DNA from: Hymenobacter caeli
GTDB lineage: Bacteria > Bacteroidota > Bacteroidia > Cytophagales > Hymenobacteraceae
Direction of reading: 5' to 3'
DNA length: 44,770 nt
Assembly (NCBI RefSeq): GCF_013294115.1
Contig: NZ_JABSNP010000028.1
Span: forward strand, 1-44,770
Of the stretch, positions 24,037 to 31,328 are shown piece after piece. The notes under the pieces are model-generated. The model was given only the letters and a program-made list of their open reading frames with translations. It did not search any database and had not been told where the DNA came from. The stretch's first letter is position 1. Each line of letters starts with the position of its first letter. The position numbers were made by a program, and so were the translations under genes.

Positions 24037-24066
24037 AATCATTTCGCTAGAAATCATTTCGCTAGA
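24037..24066. repeat. Two tandem copies of a 15-base repeat
   Basis: AATCATTTCGCTAGA occurs twice in direct contact (24037-24051 and 24052-24066), between the YitT start codon and the palindrome at 24070. It lies in the likely leader or promoter region of the YitT gene. Confidence 0.8.
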
Positions 24067-24069
24067 AAA

Positions 24070-24162
24070 GAACGTCATGCTGAGCTTGCCGAAGCGTCTC
24101 TCCCGCTGAGTAACTAATTACTGCTGCGGGAGAGACGCTTCGGCAAGCTCAGCATGACGTTC
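24070..24162. repeat. Palindromic repeat, family A copy 3
   Basis: Perfect 37-base arms (24070-24106 and 24126-24162) carry the core GTCATGCTGAGCTTGCC followed by GAAGCGTCTC. The core differs from copy 1 in the middle (TTG for GCAG), and the change is compensated in the other arm. The 19-base centre lacks the CCAATCGATTGG found in copies 1 and 2. It lies between the branching enzyme stop and the YitT gene start. Confidence 0.88.
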
Positions 24163-24203
24163 AAAAAGGAGCATCCTGCCCTGAACTGGATTAAGCCAGC
24201 CGC

Positions 24204-26093
24204 TTACTGGGCCATAATCACCACGCCGTAGGGGGACAGGGCCACGCTGCCGTGCCAGCCCAGGCCGTCGTATTCGCCGGCCTCGGCGGTGGCCCCCAGG
24301 CAGCCGAAGTCGCCGAACGAGCCGTCGTAGCCCTGCCAATCCGAATTGAAGCGGCAGGGCCAGTCGCCGCCGGCGGGCAGGCCGATGGTGTAGGCGTCGT
24401 GCGTTTTATCGCCGAAGTTGGCCACCACGATGGTCGTGTCGCCGGGGCCCCCGTCGCCGTCGGCCCAGCGGGCAAAGGCAATGACCTTTTCGTCGTTGTT
24501 GACGTGGAACACGTGCGTGTGCTGGCCGCCCAGGCCCCGGGTGCGGCCGTCGAGGTTGCGGCGCAGCCGAATCAGGTCGCGGTAGAGCTGCACGAGGCCC
24601 TTGAACTCCTCCTCCCGGCCCCATTGCAGGGGCTGGTCGTCGTTGAACGCTCCGTCGGCCAGGAACTCCTGGCCCTGGAACAGCATGGGCAGGCCCGGGG
24701 CCGTGAGCACGATGGCCGCCCCCAGCACGGCACGTTTCTTCGGGAACCACGAATCGGCGGCCCCGGGCATGATTTCTTCCGGGATGCGGCTCTTGCCGTT
24801 GGCCACTTCGTCGTGGCTTTCGGTGTAAATCACGCGGTGGAAGGCGTCGCCGTTGTAGGTCTGGGTGAGGGCCCCGGCCACGGCGTGCATGTCGCGGTCG
24901 GCGTCGTTGGGTGCCACGATGGCCTCGTGCACGGGGTACACGAAGGCCGAGTCCCACTGCGAGTCGAAGCCCTGGCCGCCCGCGGCCACGGGGGCCGTGA
25001 TGCCGTCGTTGCCGCGCATGTCCTCGGCGATGGTGATTTTCCAGGGCATGGTCTGGTCGATTTCCTCGTTGATCCAGCTCATCAGGCTCCAGCCCTCGGG
25101 CAGGTCGGCCCCGGGGTTTTCTTCGCCCTCCACGTTGCGGACGAAGGCGATGGCGTCGGCCCGCAGGCCGTCCACGCGGTAGTCCTCCAGCCACATCAGG
25201 GCGTTGTCGCGGATGTACTGGCGCACCTCGGGGCGGCCGTAGTCGGGGCGGTTCTCGCCCCAGGGCGTTTTGGCCCGCCAGTCGTTGTAGAAGTAGATGC
25301 CGCCGCCGCCGTTCTCGCTCCAGCCGTCGAACTGCCACAGGTCGAGGTCGCCGGGCCCGAAGTGGTTGTACACCACGTCGAGCACCACGGCGATGCCGTG
25401 CTGGTGGGCCGCCTTCACCATTTCCTTAAAGGCCAGGGGCCCGCCGTAGTCGCTTTCGAGGGCAAACGGATTGGCGGGGTTGTAGCCCCACGAGCGCGAG
25501 CCCGGAAACTCGGTGGCCGGCAGCAGCTCGATGCAGTTGATGCCCAAATCGCGCAGGTAGGGCAGCTTCTCCACCACGCTCATGAAGGTGCCCACCTGGT
25601 CGGCATCGGGGGCGTGGAAGGTGCCCACGTGCAGCTCGTAAATCACGAGGTCATTCCAGGCGGGCATCTGGAAGTGGTCGTCGCCCCAGTCGAAGGCCGG
25701 GTCGAACACCACCGAGTTGCCGGCCGAGCTGGTGACCTGGCGGGCGTAGGGGTCGTTGCGGCCAAAGGTTTTGTCGCCGTTGGTCAGCTCAAACTTGTAC
25801 TCGTCGCCGGCCTTGGCCGCGGGCACGTCGAGGGCCCAGTAGCCGTCGTTTTCGGATTGCAGCCGGTCGGCCCGCGCGTCCCAGCCGTTGAAAGTGCCAA
25901 TCACGGCCACGGCGTCGGCGTGGGGGGCCCACACGCGGAAGGTGGTGCCGCCGGCGTGCGGCACGGCCCCCATGCCGGGCTGCGGGGCCGGGCGGGGCGG
26001 AGAAGGGGCAGCGGGGGGGGGCGTGGCCTGGGGCTTGGTGGTAGCGGAAGCAGCAGTGGCGGTGGGTTTGGCGGGGGGCGACGAGGTGGCCAT
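24204..26093 (-). CDS. GH13 1,4-alpha-glucan branching enzyme-like protein
   Basis: A 629-residue GH13 enzyme with an N-terminal CBM48-type domain (about 45-135, TFRVWAPHADAVAVIGTFNGW) and a TIM barrel. Predicted catalytic residues are the nucleophile Asp313 (GLRADAI), acid/base Glu357 (TIAED) and Asp428 (ESHDEV). DVVYNHFGPGD near 240 is the usual first conserved region. The fold order fits glycogen branching enzyme or the related malto-oligosyltrehalose trehalohydrolase; absence of a trehalose synthesis neighbour and presence of glycogen synthase favour branching. The first 40 residues are a Pro/Ala/Thr-rich tail. The start is the ATG at 26091-26093. Confidence 0.87.
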   Translation of the reverse strand: MATSSPPAKPTATAASATTKPQATPPPAAPSPPRPAPQPGMGAVPHAGGTTFRVWAPHADAVAVIGTFNGWDARADRLQSENDGYWALDVPAAKAGDEYKFELTNGDKTFGRNDPYARQVTSSAGNSVVFDPAFDWGDDHFQMPAWNDLVIYELHVGTFHAPDADQVGTFMSVVEKLPYLRDLGINCIELLPATEFPGSRSWGYNPANPFALESDYGGPLAFKEMVKAAHQHGIAVVLDVVYNHFGPGDLDLWQFDGWSENGGGGIYFYNDWRAKTPWGENRPDYGRPEVRQYIRDNALMWLEDYRVDGLRADAIAFVRNVEGEENPGADLPEGWSLMSWINEEIDQTMPWKITIAEDMRGNDGITAPVAAGGQGFDSQWDSAFVYPVHEAIVAPNDADRDMHAVAGALTQTYNGDAFHRVIYTESHDEVANGKSRIPEEIMPGAADSWFPKKRAVLGAAIVLTAPGLPMLFQGQEFLADGAFNDDQPLQWGREEEFKGLVQLYRDLIRLRRNLDGRTRGLGGQHTHVFHVNNDEKVIAFARWADGDGGPGDTTIVVANFGDKTHDAYTIGLPAGGDWPCRFNSDWQGYDGSFGDFGCLGATAEAGEYDGLGWHGSVALSPYGVVIMAQ

Positions 26094-26202
26094 TCGTTGA
26101 GCAAGCGTGAAGCGCCACGGGCGCGGCTGAAGATGCAGCCGGTGGCAGGCGGGGCGGTAGCTGAGCAATACGCAAGCGTAATATTTTTAGTTTTGCTAAG
26201 TC

Positions 26203-26236
26203 TTTTGCCTTAGCAGCGGGTTCGCTCGCACCTTTG
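26203..26236 (+). promoter_or_regulatory. -33/-7 promoter of the gene at 26287
   Basis: TTTTG at 26203-26207 and CACCTTTG at 26229-26236 are separated by 21 bases, matching the Bacteroidota primary sigma factor consensus closely. Transcription would start near 26243. Confidence 0.6.
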
Positions 26237-26286
26237 CGCCGACCAATTGTTAACCTTCCCGGTTAACTGCTCACGGAAAGAAACGA

Positions 26287-26694
26287 ATGCCCCGCCCCAA
26301 ACCCCTCGTCCACGGCCTCTACGGCTGGACGCCCGCCTACGGCTACCGCTACGTGCACCCCGCCAACCGCCGCTCGTTCGAGCTGCTGGAGCCGGTGGGC
26401 AAGCTGTTCGAGCAGGTCAGCGAAGACGAAGAAAACGACTGGCTGACGCTGCGCTACGACGAGCAGCAGTTCCTGGTGCGGCCGGAACTGTTCCAAATAA
26501 TTTCCCGCAAGCCCCCGTTCAGCTTCGGCGACGAAGTGGAGGAAATCACCCCCCAGCCCGGCCAGTACCGCCGCTTCGGCCTGGTGTCCGACGTGTTCTG
26601 GGACGAGGCCACCGACACGGCCACCTTCCAGATTGTGGAGCGCAAGCGCAAACTGCCCCAGGTTTTCCGCGCCGAAGAATTAAGGTTTGGGTAG
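26287..26694 (+). CDS. Conserved hypothetical protein
   Basis: A 135-residue soluble acidic-basic protein with no signal peptide. It starts MPRPKPLVHGLYGWTPAYGYRYVHP and has several aromatic clusters (WLTLRYDE, FQIISRKPPFSFGDEVEE, RRFGLVSDVFWDE) that suggest a small beta-barrel, possibly RNA- or ligand-binding. I do not recognise the family. It has its own promoter, is divergent from the branching enzyme gene and converges on the M1 peptidase gene. Confidence 0.75.
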   Translation: MPRPKPLVHGLYGWTPAYGYRYVHPANRRSFELLEPVGKLFEQVSEDEENDWLTLRYDEQQFLVRPELFQIISRKPPFSFGDEVEEITPQPGQYRRFGLVSDVFWDEATDTATFQIVERKRKLPQVFRAEELRFG

Positions 26695-26776
26695 AAAGCC
26701 GCGAACGGAAAGCCAGTTGGTTGCCGGGTCGTCATGCTCACCGCGCATTGTCAACCGGCCTGCCGTTCACTAATTC

Positions 26777-28438
26777 CTACTCCACCAGCACGCCGATGTA
26801 GTAGTTGAGCGTATCCACCTCCACGTTTTCTTTCGTGGCCCCGGGTAGCGGCAGGGGGCCCCACTTGGTGGTGGGGGCCACGAAGCGGTACTCGCCGCCG
26901 CGCAGCCGCACGCGCACCGGCAGGTCGAAGCCCGGCGCGCTGGCCTGCCAGCGGCCCAGCGGCTGGCCTTTGTCGAAGCGGATTTCCAGGATGGGCAAGG
27001 TGCTGAAGCGCAGGTACTGGGCAAAAATCTTCGACAAGTCGCGGCCCGATTCTTTGCTGAGGTAGTCGATGATTTGGGCCCCGGTCACGGTTTGGTGGTA
27101 GAACGTTTTGCTGAGGCCGCGCAGCATTTGGCGCCATTTCTCGTCGTCGTTCACCACGGTGCGCACCATGTTCAGCAGGTTGCTGCCCTTGTCGTACATG
27201 TCGCCGGAGCCTTCTTTGTTCACGCCGTAGGGCCCCACGATGGGCGCGTCGTTCTGGATGTTGCGGCGCTGGCCGTGGATGTATTCCTGGCCGGCTTGCT
27301 TGCCGTACTGGCTTTCCACGAACAGGGCCTCGGAATAGGTGGTGAAGCCCTCGTGCACCCACATGTCGGCAATGTCCTGGCTGGTGATGCTGTTGCCGAA
27401 CCATTCGTGGCCGCTCTCGTGCACGACGATGAAGTCCCACTTCAGGCCCCAGCCCGTGCCCGAGCGGTCCTGGCCCAGGTAGCCGTTCTGGTAGTGGTTG
27501 CCGTAGGCCACGGCGCTCTGGTGCTCCATGCCCAGGTGGGGCGCGTCCACCAGCTTGTAGCCGTCGGCGTAGAACGGGTAGGGCCCGAACCAGTGCTCCA
27601 TGCTCTTGAGCATGGGCGGCACGTTGGCCGCGAACTGCGCCTTGGCCTTGGCCAGGTTGTCGGGCAGCACCCAGTAGTCGAGCGTCAGGGGCCCCTGCTC
27701 GCCGGCGTACACGCCGCCGAAATGCACGTAGTGGCCCACGTTCAGGGCCACGTCGTAGTTGTTGATGGGGTTGCGCACGGCCCAGTCGAAGCGCGTGTAG
27801 CCGTCCTTCAGGTCCGTGACGCGGCGCAGGCGGCCGTTCGATACGTCCTGCAAGCCCGTGGGCACGCTGATGCTGATAAGCATCGAGTCCACCTCGTCGG
27901 CCTGCTGGTCCTTGCAGGGCCACCAGATACTCGCGCCCACGCCCTGGCAGGCGCTGGCTACCCAGGGCTGGCCCTGCGCGTCTTTGCTGAACACCAGGCC
28001 GCCGTCCCAGGGCGCTCTTTTGGCCACCGTGGGCTGGCCGCTGTACTGCACCGTGAACTCGTCCTGGCTGCCCTTCCTGACCACCTGCGGGAAGGTGACG
28101 AACACCGCATTCGCCTCGCGCACGAACGGCACCGGCTGGCCGTGGTACAGCACCTTTTCCACCGCCAGGTTGGCAAACAGGTCGAATTGCAAGCGGCTGA
28201 AATCCTGCGTCGCTGCGAAGCGAAACAGATTGCTGCCGCTCACCGATTGCTTGGCCGGGTCGAGCCGCACGTCGAGGTGGTAGTAGCGGATGTCGTAGCA
28301 AGTGCGGGCCACCGGCTGGCCCCCGCGCAGCGTATCGGCCCGCGTGAAGGCGGCTTTGGGCTGCACGAGTTGGGCCGTGGCGAGCTGCGCCGCGGCGAGC
28401 AGTGGGAGGAGAAGGAGCAGGGTTTTGGGCAGGGGCAT
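26777..28438 (-). CDS. M1 family metallopeptidase (aminopeptidase N-like)
   Basis: Secreted zinc metallopeptidase of 553 residues. The signal peptide spans about 1-22. The N-terminal beta domain covers about 45-240, then the catalytic domain with the substrate-binding GMEHQ (303-307, GAMEN-like) and the zinc site HESGH (340-344) plus Glu363 in VHEGFTTY. Family enzymes remove N-terminal residues from peptides. It is shorter than full-length PepN and lacks its C-terminal helical domain, as in many Bacteroidota periplasmic M1 members. A truncated family A palindrome lies just upstream. Confidence 0.93.
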   Translation of the reverse strand: MPLPKTLLLLLPLLAAAQLATAQLVQPKAAFTRADTLRGGQPVARTCYDIRYYHLDVRLDPAKQSVSGSNLFRFAATQDFSRLQFDLFANLAVEKVLYHGQPVPFVREANAVFVTFPQVVRKGSQDEFTVQYSGQPTVAKRAPWDGGLVFSKDAQGQPWVASACQGVGASIWWPCKDQQADEVDSMLISISVPTGLQDVSNGRLRRVTDLKDGYTRFDWAVRNPINNYDVALNVGHYVHFGGVYAGEQGPLTLDYWVLPDNLAKAKAQFAANVPPMLKSMEHWFGPYPFYADGYKLVDAPHLGMEHQSAVAYGNHYQNGYLGQDRSGTGWGLKWDFIVVHESGHEWFGNSITSQDIADMWVHEGFTTYSEALFVESQYGKQAGQEYIHGQRRNIQNDAPIVGPYGVNKEGSGDMYDKGSNLLNMVRTVVNDDEKWRQMLRGLSKTFYHQTVTGAQIIDYLSKESGRDLSKIFAQYLRFSTLPILEIRFDKGQPLGRWQASAPGFDLPVRVRLRGGEYRFVAPTTKWGPLPLPGATKENVEVDTLNYYIGVLVE

Positions 28439-28473
28439 TAGAAGTAACAGGGACGGTGCTTTTATACTTCAAA

Positions 28474-28509
28474 GAACGTCATGCTTCGGCTTCGCTCAGC
28501 ATGACGTTC
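28474..28509. repeat. Shortened palindromic repeat, family A copy 4
   Basis: Eleven-base arms GAACGTCATGC and GCATGACGTTC (28474-28484 and 28499-28509) match the outer ends of the other family A copies, while the inner part is reduced to a 14-base remnant TTCGGCTTCGCTCA. It looks like an internally deleted copy. It lies between the M1 peptidase start and the stop of the YfcC-type gene. Confidence 0.75.
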
Positions 28510-28540
28510 AGTGGTCATTCTGTATTCCCGATTTCCTCCC

Positions 28541-29893
28541 TCACACCCCCAAATAAATCCCCGCCACCACGCCCGCTGCGCCCAGCGCCAGCAGGGCCAG
28601 GTAGCGGGGCCCCGCGAAGCGCAGCCACTCGTCAAACGGCACGCCGCAGGCCGCCAGCATGGCCATCAGGGCCCCGTTGGTGGGCGTAATGAGTTCGCAG
28701 AGGCCGGCCGCGTACTGAAACGCCAGCACCGTGACCTGCCGCGAGAGGCCGATTAAATCCGACAAGGGCACCAGCAGGGGCATGGTGAGGGTGGCCTGGC
28801 CGCTCACGCTGGGCACGGGCAGGTGCAGGGCGGTTTGCACGCCCATCATGCCCAGGGCGGCGGCGGCCACCGGCAGGTGGGCCAGCGGCGCGGCCAGGCC
28901 CTGCACGATGGTGTCCACGACGTGGCCCTGGGCCAGCACCACGAAAATGGCCCGCGCAAACCCCACCAGGACGGCCGAAAACGCCATGTCGCGGAAGCCC
29001 GCCACGAAGCCGTCGGCCGTGCCGCTCAGGCCCAGCCCGCCCAGTAGCCCCGCCCCGATGCCCAGCGCCAGGAACAGCGCCGACATTTGGTCGAAGTCCC
29101 AATCCAGCCGCACCACGCCGTAGGTGAACAGCGCGAACACCCCGAACAGGAGCAGCAGCACCAGCCCGTGGCGGCCGGCCCCGGTGGCAGCGGCGGCCGC
29201 GTCGGCGGCCGCGGGGTCGGGCAGCTGGCGGTGGCGGGCGGCGTGGCGCATGGTGGCCAAGATCCAGAGGGCCAGGGCCGGGGCCAGCAGCGCCAGCCGG
29301 TAGGCCCCGCCCGAGAGCAGGGGCAGCTGCGCCAGCTTCTGGGCGATGCCTACCTGGAAGGGGTTGATGGGGCTGAAGGCGGCCCCCACCGCGGCCGCCC
29401 CCAGGCTGGCCGCTACCGCCGTGAGGGCCGGGTAGCCCAGCCGCCGCATCAGCACGAGCAGCACCGGCACGAGGGCGATAATCTCCTCGCCCATGTTTTC
29501 CAGGGCCCCCATCGTGGCAAAGAGCAGGCCCAGCAGCGGAATCACCAGCGCCTCGCGGCCCCGGGCCCGGGCCAGCAGCCAGTCCACGCCGTGGCGCAGG
29601 GCCCCCGTGCGGTCCACCACCGTGAAGGCCCCGCCCGAAAGGAAAATCAGGAACACCACGGCCCCGGCGTCGAGCAGGCCCCGGGGCACGTCCACCAGCA
29701 TTTGCAGGGGCCCCACGGGCGTGGCCGGCACCCGGTGGTAGCTGCCCGGCACCACCACCTGGCGCTGGGTAGCGGCGTCGAGGCGGCGCACAAACTCGCC
29801 GGCGGGCAGCACGTAGCTCAGCAGCGCGGCCAGCACGATGAAGGCCATGAGCAGCACAAGCGGGTGGGGAAAGCGGAAGCGGGGCGGCGTCAT
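28541..29893 (-). CDS. YfcC family membrane carrier
   Basis: A 450-residue integral membrane protein with 10-12 hydrophobic segments. The N-terminus HPLVLLMAFIVLAALLSYVLPAGEF is characteristic of the YfcC/DcuC family (PF03606), proposed carriers for dicarboxylates or basic amino acids. Two related halves can be made out, with NMGEEIIALVPVL in the first and VPSVSGQATLTMPLL in the second as likely re-entrant motifs. Substrate unknown. A CACCTTTG element (29899-29906, minus) ends five bases before the ATG, so the mRNA is probably leaderless. Confidence 0.88.
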   Translation of the reverse strand: MTPPRFRFPHPLVLLMAFIVLAALLSYVLPAGEFVRRLDAATQRQVVVPGSYHRVPATPVGPLQMLVDVPRGLLDAGAVVFLIFLSGGAFTVVDRTGALRHGVDWLLARARGREALVIPLLGLLFATMGALENMGEEIIALVPVLLVLMRRLGYPALTAVAASLGAAAVGAAFSPINPFQVGIAQKLAQLPLLSGGAYRLALLAPALALWILATMRHAARHRQLPDPAAADAAAAATGAGRHGLVLLLLFGVFALFTYGVVRLDWDFDQMSALFLALGIGAGLLGGLGLSGTADGFVAGFRDMAFSAVLVGFARAIFVVLAQGHVVDTIVQGLAAPLAHLPVAAAALGMMGVQTALHLPVPSVSGQATLTMPLLVPLSDLIGLSRQVTVLAFQYAAGLCELITPTNGALMAMLAACGVPFDEWLRFAGPRYLALLALGAAGVVAGIYLGV

Positions 29894-29898
29894 GGCCG

Positions 29899-29906
29899 CA
29901 AAGGTG
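29899..29906 (-). promoter_or_regulatory. -7 element of the YfcC-type gene
   Basis: On the minus strand this reads CACCTTTG, the same variant found upstream of several genes here. It ends five bases before the ATG, which places the start of transcription at about the start codon. Confidence 0.5.
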
Positions 29907-29959
29907 GGGCCCCGGCGGCCCCTTTCGGGCCCCAGACCGAACCTTTCGGCCCCGCCGGG

Positions 29960-29993
29960 CCCCGCGCCGCCCCTACGCCGGGCGGCGCGGGGC
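29960..29993. terminator. GC-rich hairpin at the end of the MmeI-like gene
   Basis: A perfect 13-bp stem (CCCCGCGCCGCCC and its complement) with a seven-base loop overlaps the stop codon at 29973. There is no following T run on the minus strand, so termination by this hairpin alone is uncertain. Confidence 0.4.
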
Positions 29994-31328
29994 CCGGCTG
30001 GCCCGGGGTGCGGCGGCGGGCAGCAGCGGCGCTTGCAGCTGCCGGTACGCCTGAAACAGGAACTCCAGCCGGCTCAGCTCGGTGGGGAAGGGGGCCGGGC
30101 GGTAGCAGGCGTCCACGGCGCGGTCGAGGGCGGCGTGGGCGCGCACCAGCGCCGGCGGCATCGTGAGCGGGTCGTAGAGGGTAGCCAGGCTCTCGGCCGG
30201 GAACGCGGCCCGGGCCGTCAGCACCTGCGCGGCGGCGGCTTCCACGGCGGCGGTTTGCTTGGGCGTGGGGGAAGGAGGGAAGGGGAAGTTGTTGTAGACT
30301 AAATCTTTGGAATAACGGTAGTCGCTTTTCAAGCGTCCGCATATCTGCCTCATCCAACCCATGTGCATCGCCGAAGTCAATACGCCAAATAGGTAAGGAG
30401 TAGCGTTGGGAATAGTAAATACCAGGTTACTAGGTACTACTGCATCGGTTAGAAAACCAATTGGAATATAACGGCGCGCTTCCGACGAGACGCTGGGCAC
30501 GATGAGGTAGGCGGCAGGTAATTTTCGGTCACGAAATAGCGTGGGAGTCGCAGCGAATTTTTGAGTTGAAGGCGCTACGCTAGCTTCCCGGAATTGCTTT
30601 ACTGCTTCTACTCGCTTCATCACTTCGGGCAGCTTCTTAAGCTCCGAAGGTGCCGCGTCTACCAGCCATAAGCACCAGCGTTTTTCATTTCGAATAAACT
30701 CTTGCGCACCCATAAACTGCTTGATGAACGGCAGCGCACCGGGCTCTTTTGCTACAAGCTCTTCTCTCTGCTCATCTGAGAGTAAAAGATTGCCGCCATC
30801 AAGCGGCATGTTTCCGAAATTGATGCCAGGCACCGGACTAATGGGCGTTTGGCGGCTACCGACCAGCACATTCTCTGCATCAACCAAATACGGGTTAATG
30901 TTTTTCACCTTCAACTCTTGCGGTTCGCTACGGGGAGTGGCATAATCAAACAGGCGGCGTACTGGCAATTCTTCCCGTCCAAACCCGACGATAATGCAGA
31001 ACACTTGCGCGTTGCCGCGTGCCTCATTGCTCCATTTGAACGTGCGGTGCGCAAATTGAATCTTGGCCCCCAGCCGCAGCATTTCGCCCCACAAAATACT
31101 GACCTGCTCGCCCTGCGTGACGCTGTTAGTACTGACGAACGCTACCCGAATGGGCAATTGCCCGGCAAGTTGGGCCCCCTTTAAATACCACGCGGCCACG
31201 TAATCAAGCACCCCCGCGCCTTGCAAACTGCCGGCAATTGCCAGCAGCTCCCGCCGCTGCTGTTCGCTCATCAGCTTCGATCCAATGAACGGCGGGTTGC
31301 CCAAAATATAGATTTCTCCCGCGTTCAC
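29973..31328 (-). CDS. MmeI-like enzyme, C-terminal half: motif IV, target recognition and C-terminal domain
   Basis: This frame begins inside the repeat tract; the first plausible start on its own is a GTG at 31326-31328 (VNAGEIYILGNPPF). It has the adenine-methyltransferase motif IV NPPF, the following helix and strand VRVAFVSTNSVTQGEQ (motif V/VI region), and a target-recognition region from about 31000 to 30290 ending YSKDLVYNNFPFP, a motif typical of the MmeI and Eco57I groups. The last 100 residues are helical and GC-rich. Without the N-terminal half it lacks the AdoMet-binding motif I, so it would be inactive alone. Bases 30290-31330 are clearly AT-richer than the rest of the gene. Confidence 0.8.
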   Translation of the reverse strand: MNAGEIYILGNPPFIGSKLMSEQQRRELLAIAGSLQGAGVLDYVAAWYLKGAQLAGQLPIRVAFVSTNSVTQGEQVSILWGEMLRLGAKIQFAHRTFKWSNEARGNAQVFCIIVGFGREELPVRRLFDYATPRSEPQELKVKNINPYLVDAENVLVGSRQTPISPVPGINFGNMPLDGGNLLLSDEQREELVAKEPGALPFIKQFMGAQEFIRNEKRWCLWLVDAAPSELKKLPEVMKRVEAVKQFREASVAPSTQKFAATPTLFRDRKLPAAYLIVPSVSSEARRYIPIGFLTDAVVPSNLVFTIPNATPYLFGVLTSAMHMGWMRQICGRLKSDYRYSKDLVYNNFPFPPSPTPKQTAAVEAAAAQVLTARAAFPAESLATLYDPLTMPPALVRAHAALDRAVDACYRPAPFPTELSRLEFLFQAYRQLQAPLLPAAAPRASRAPRRPA

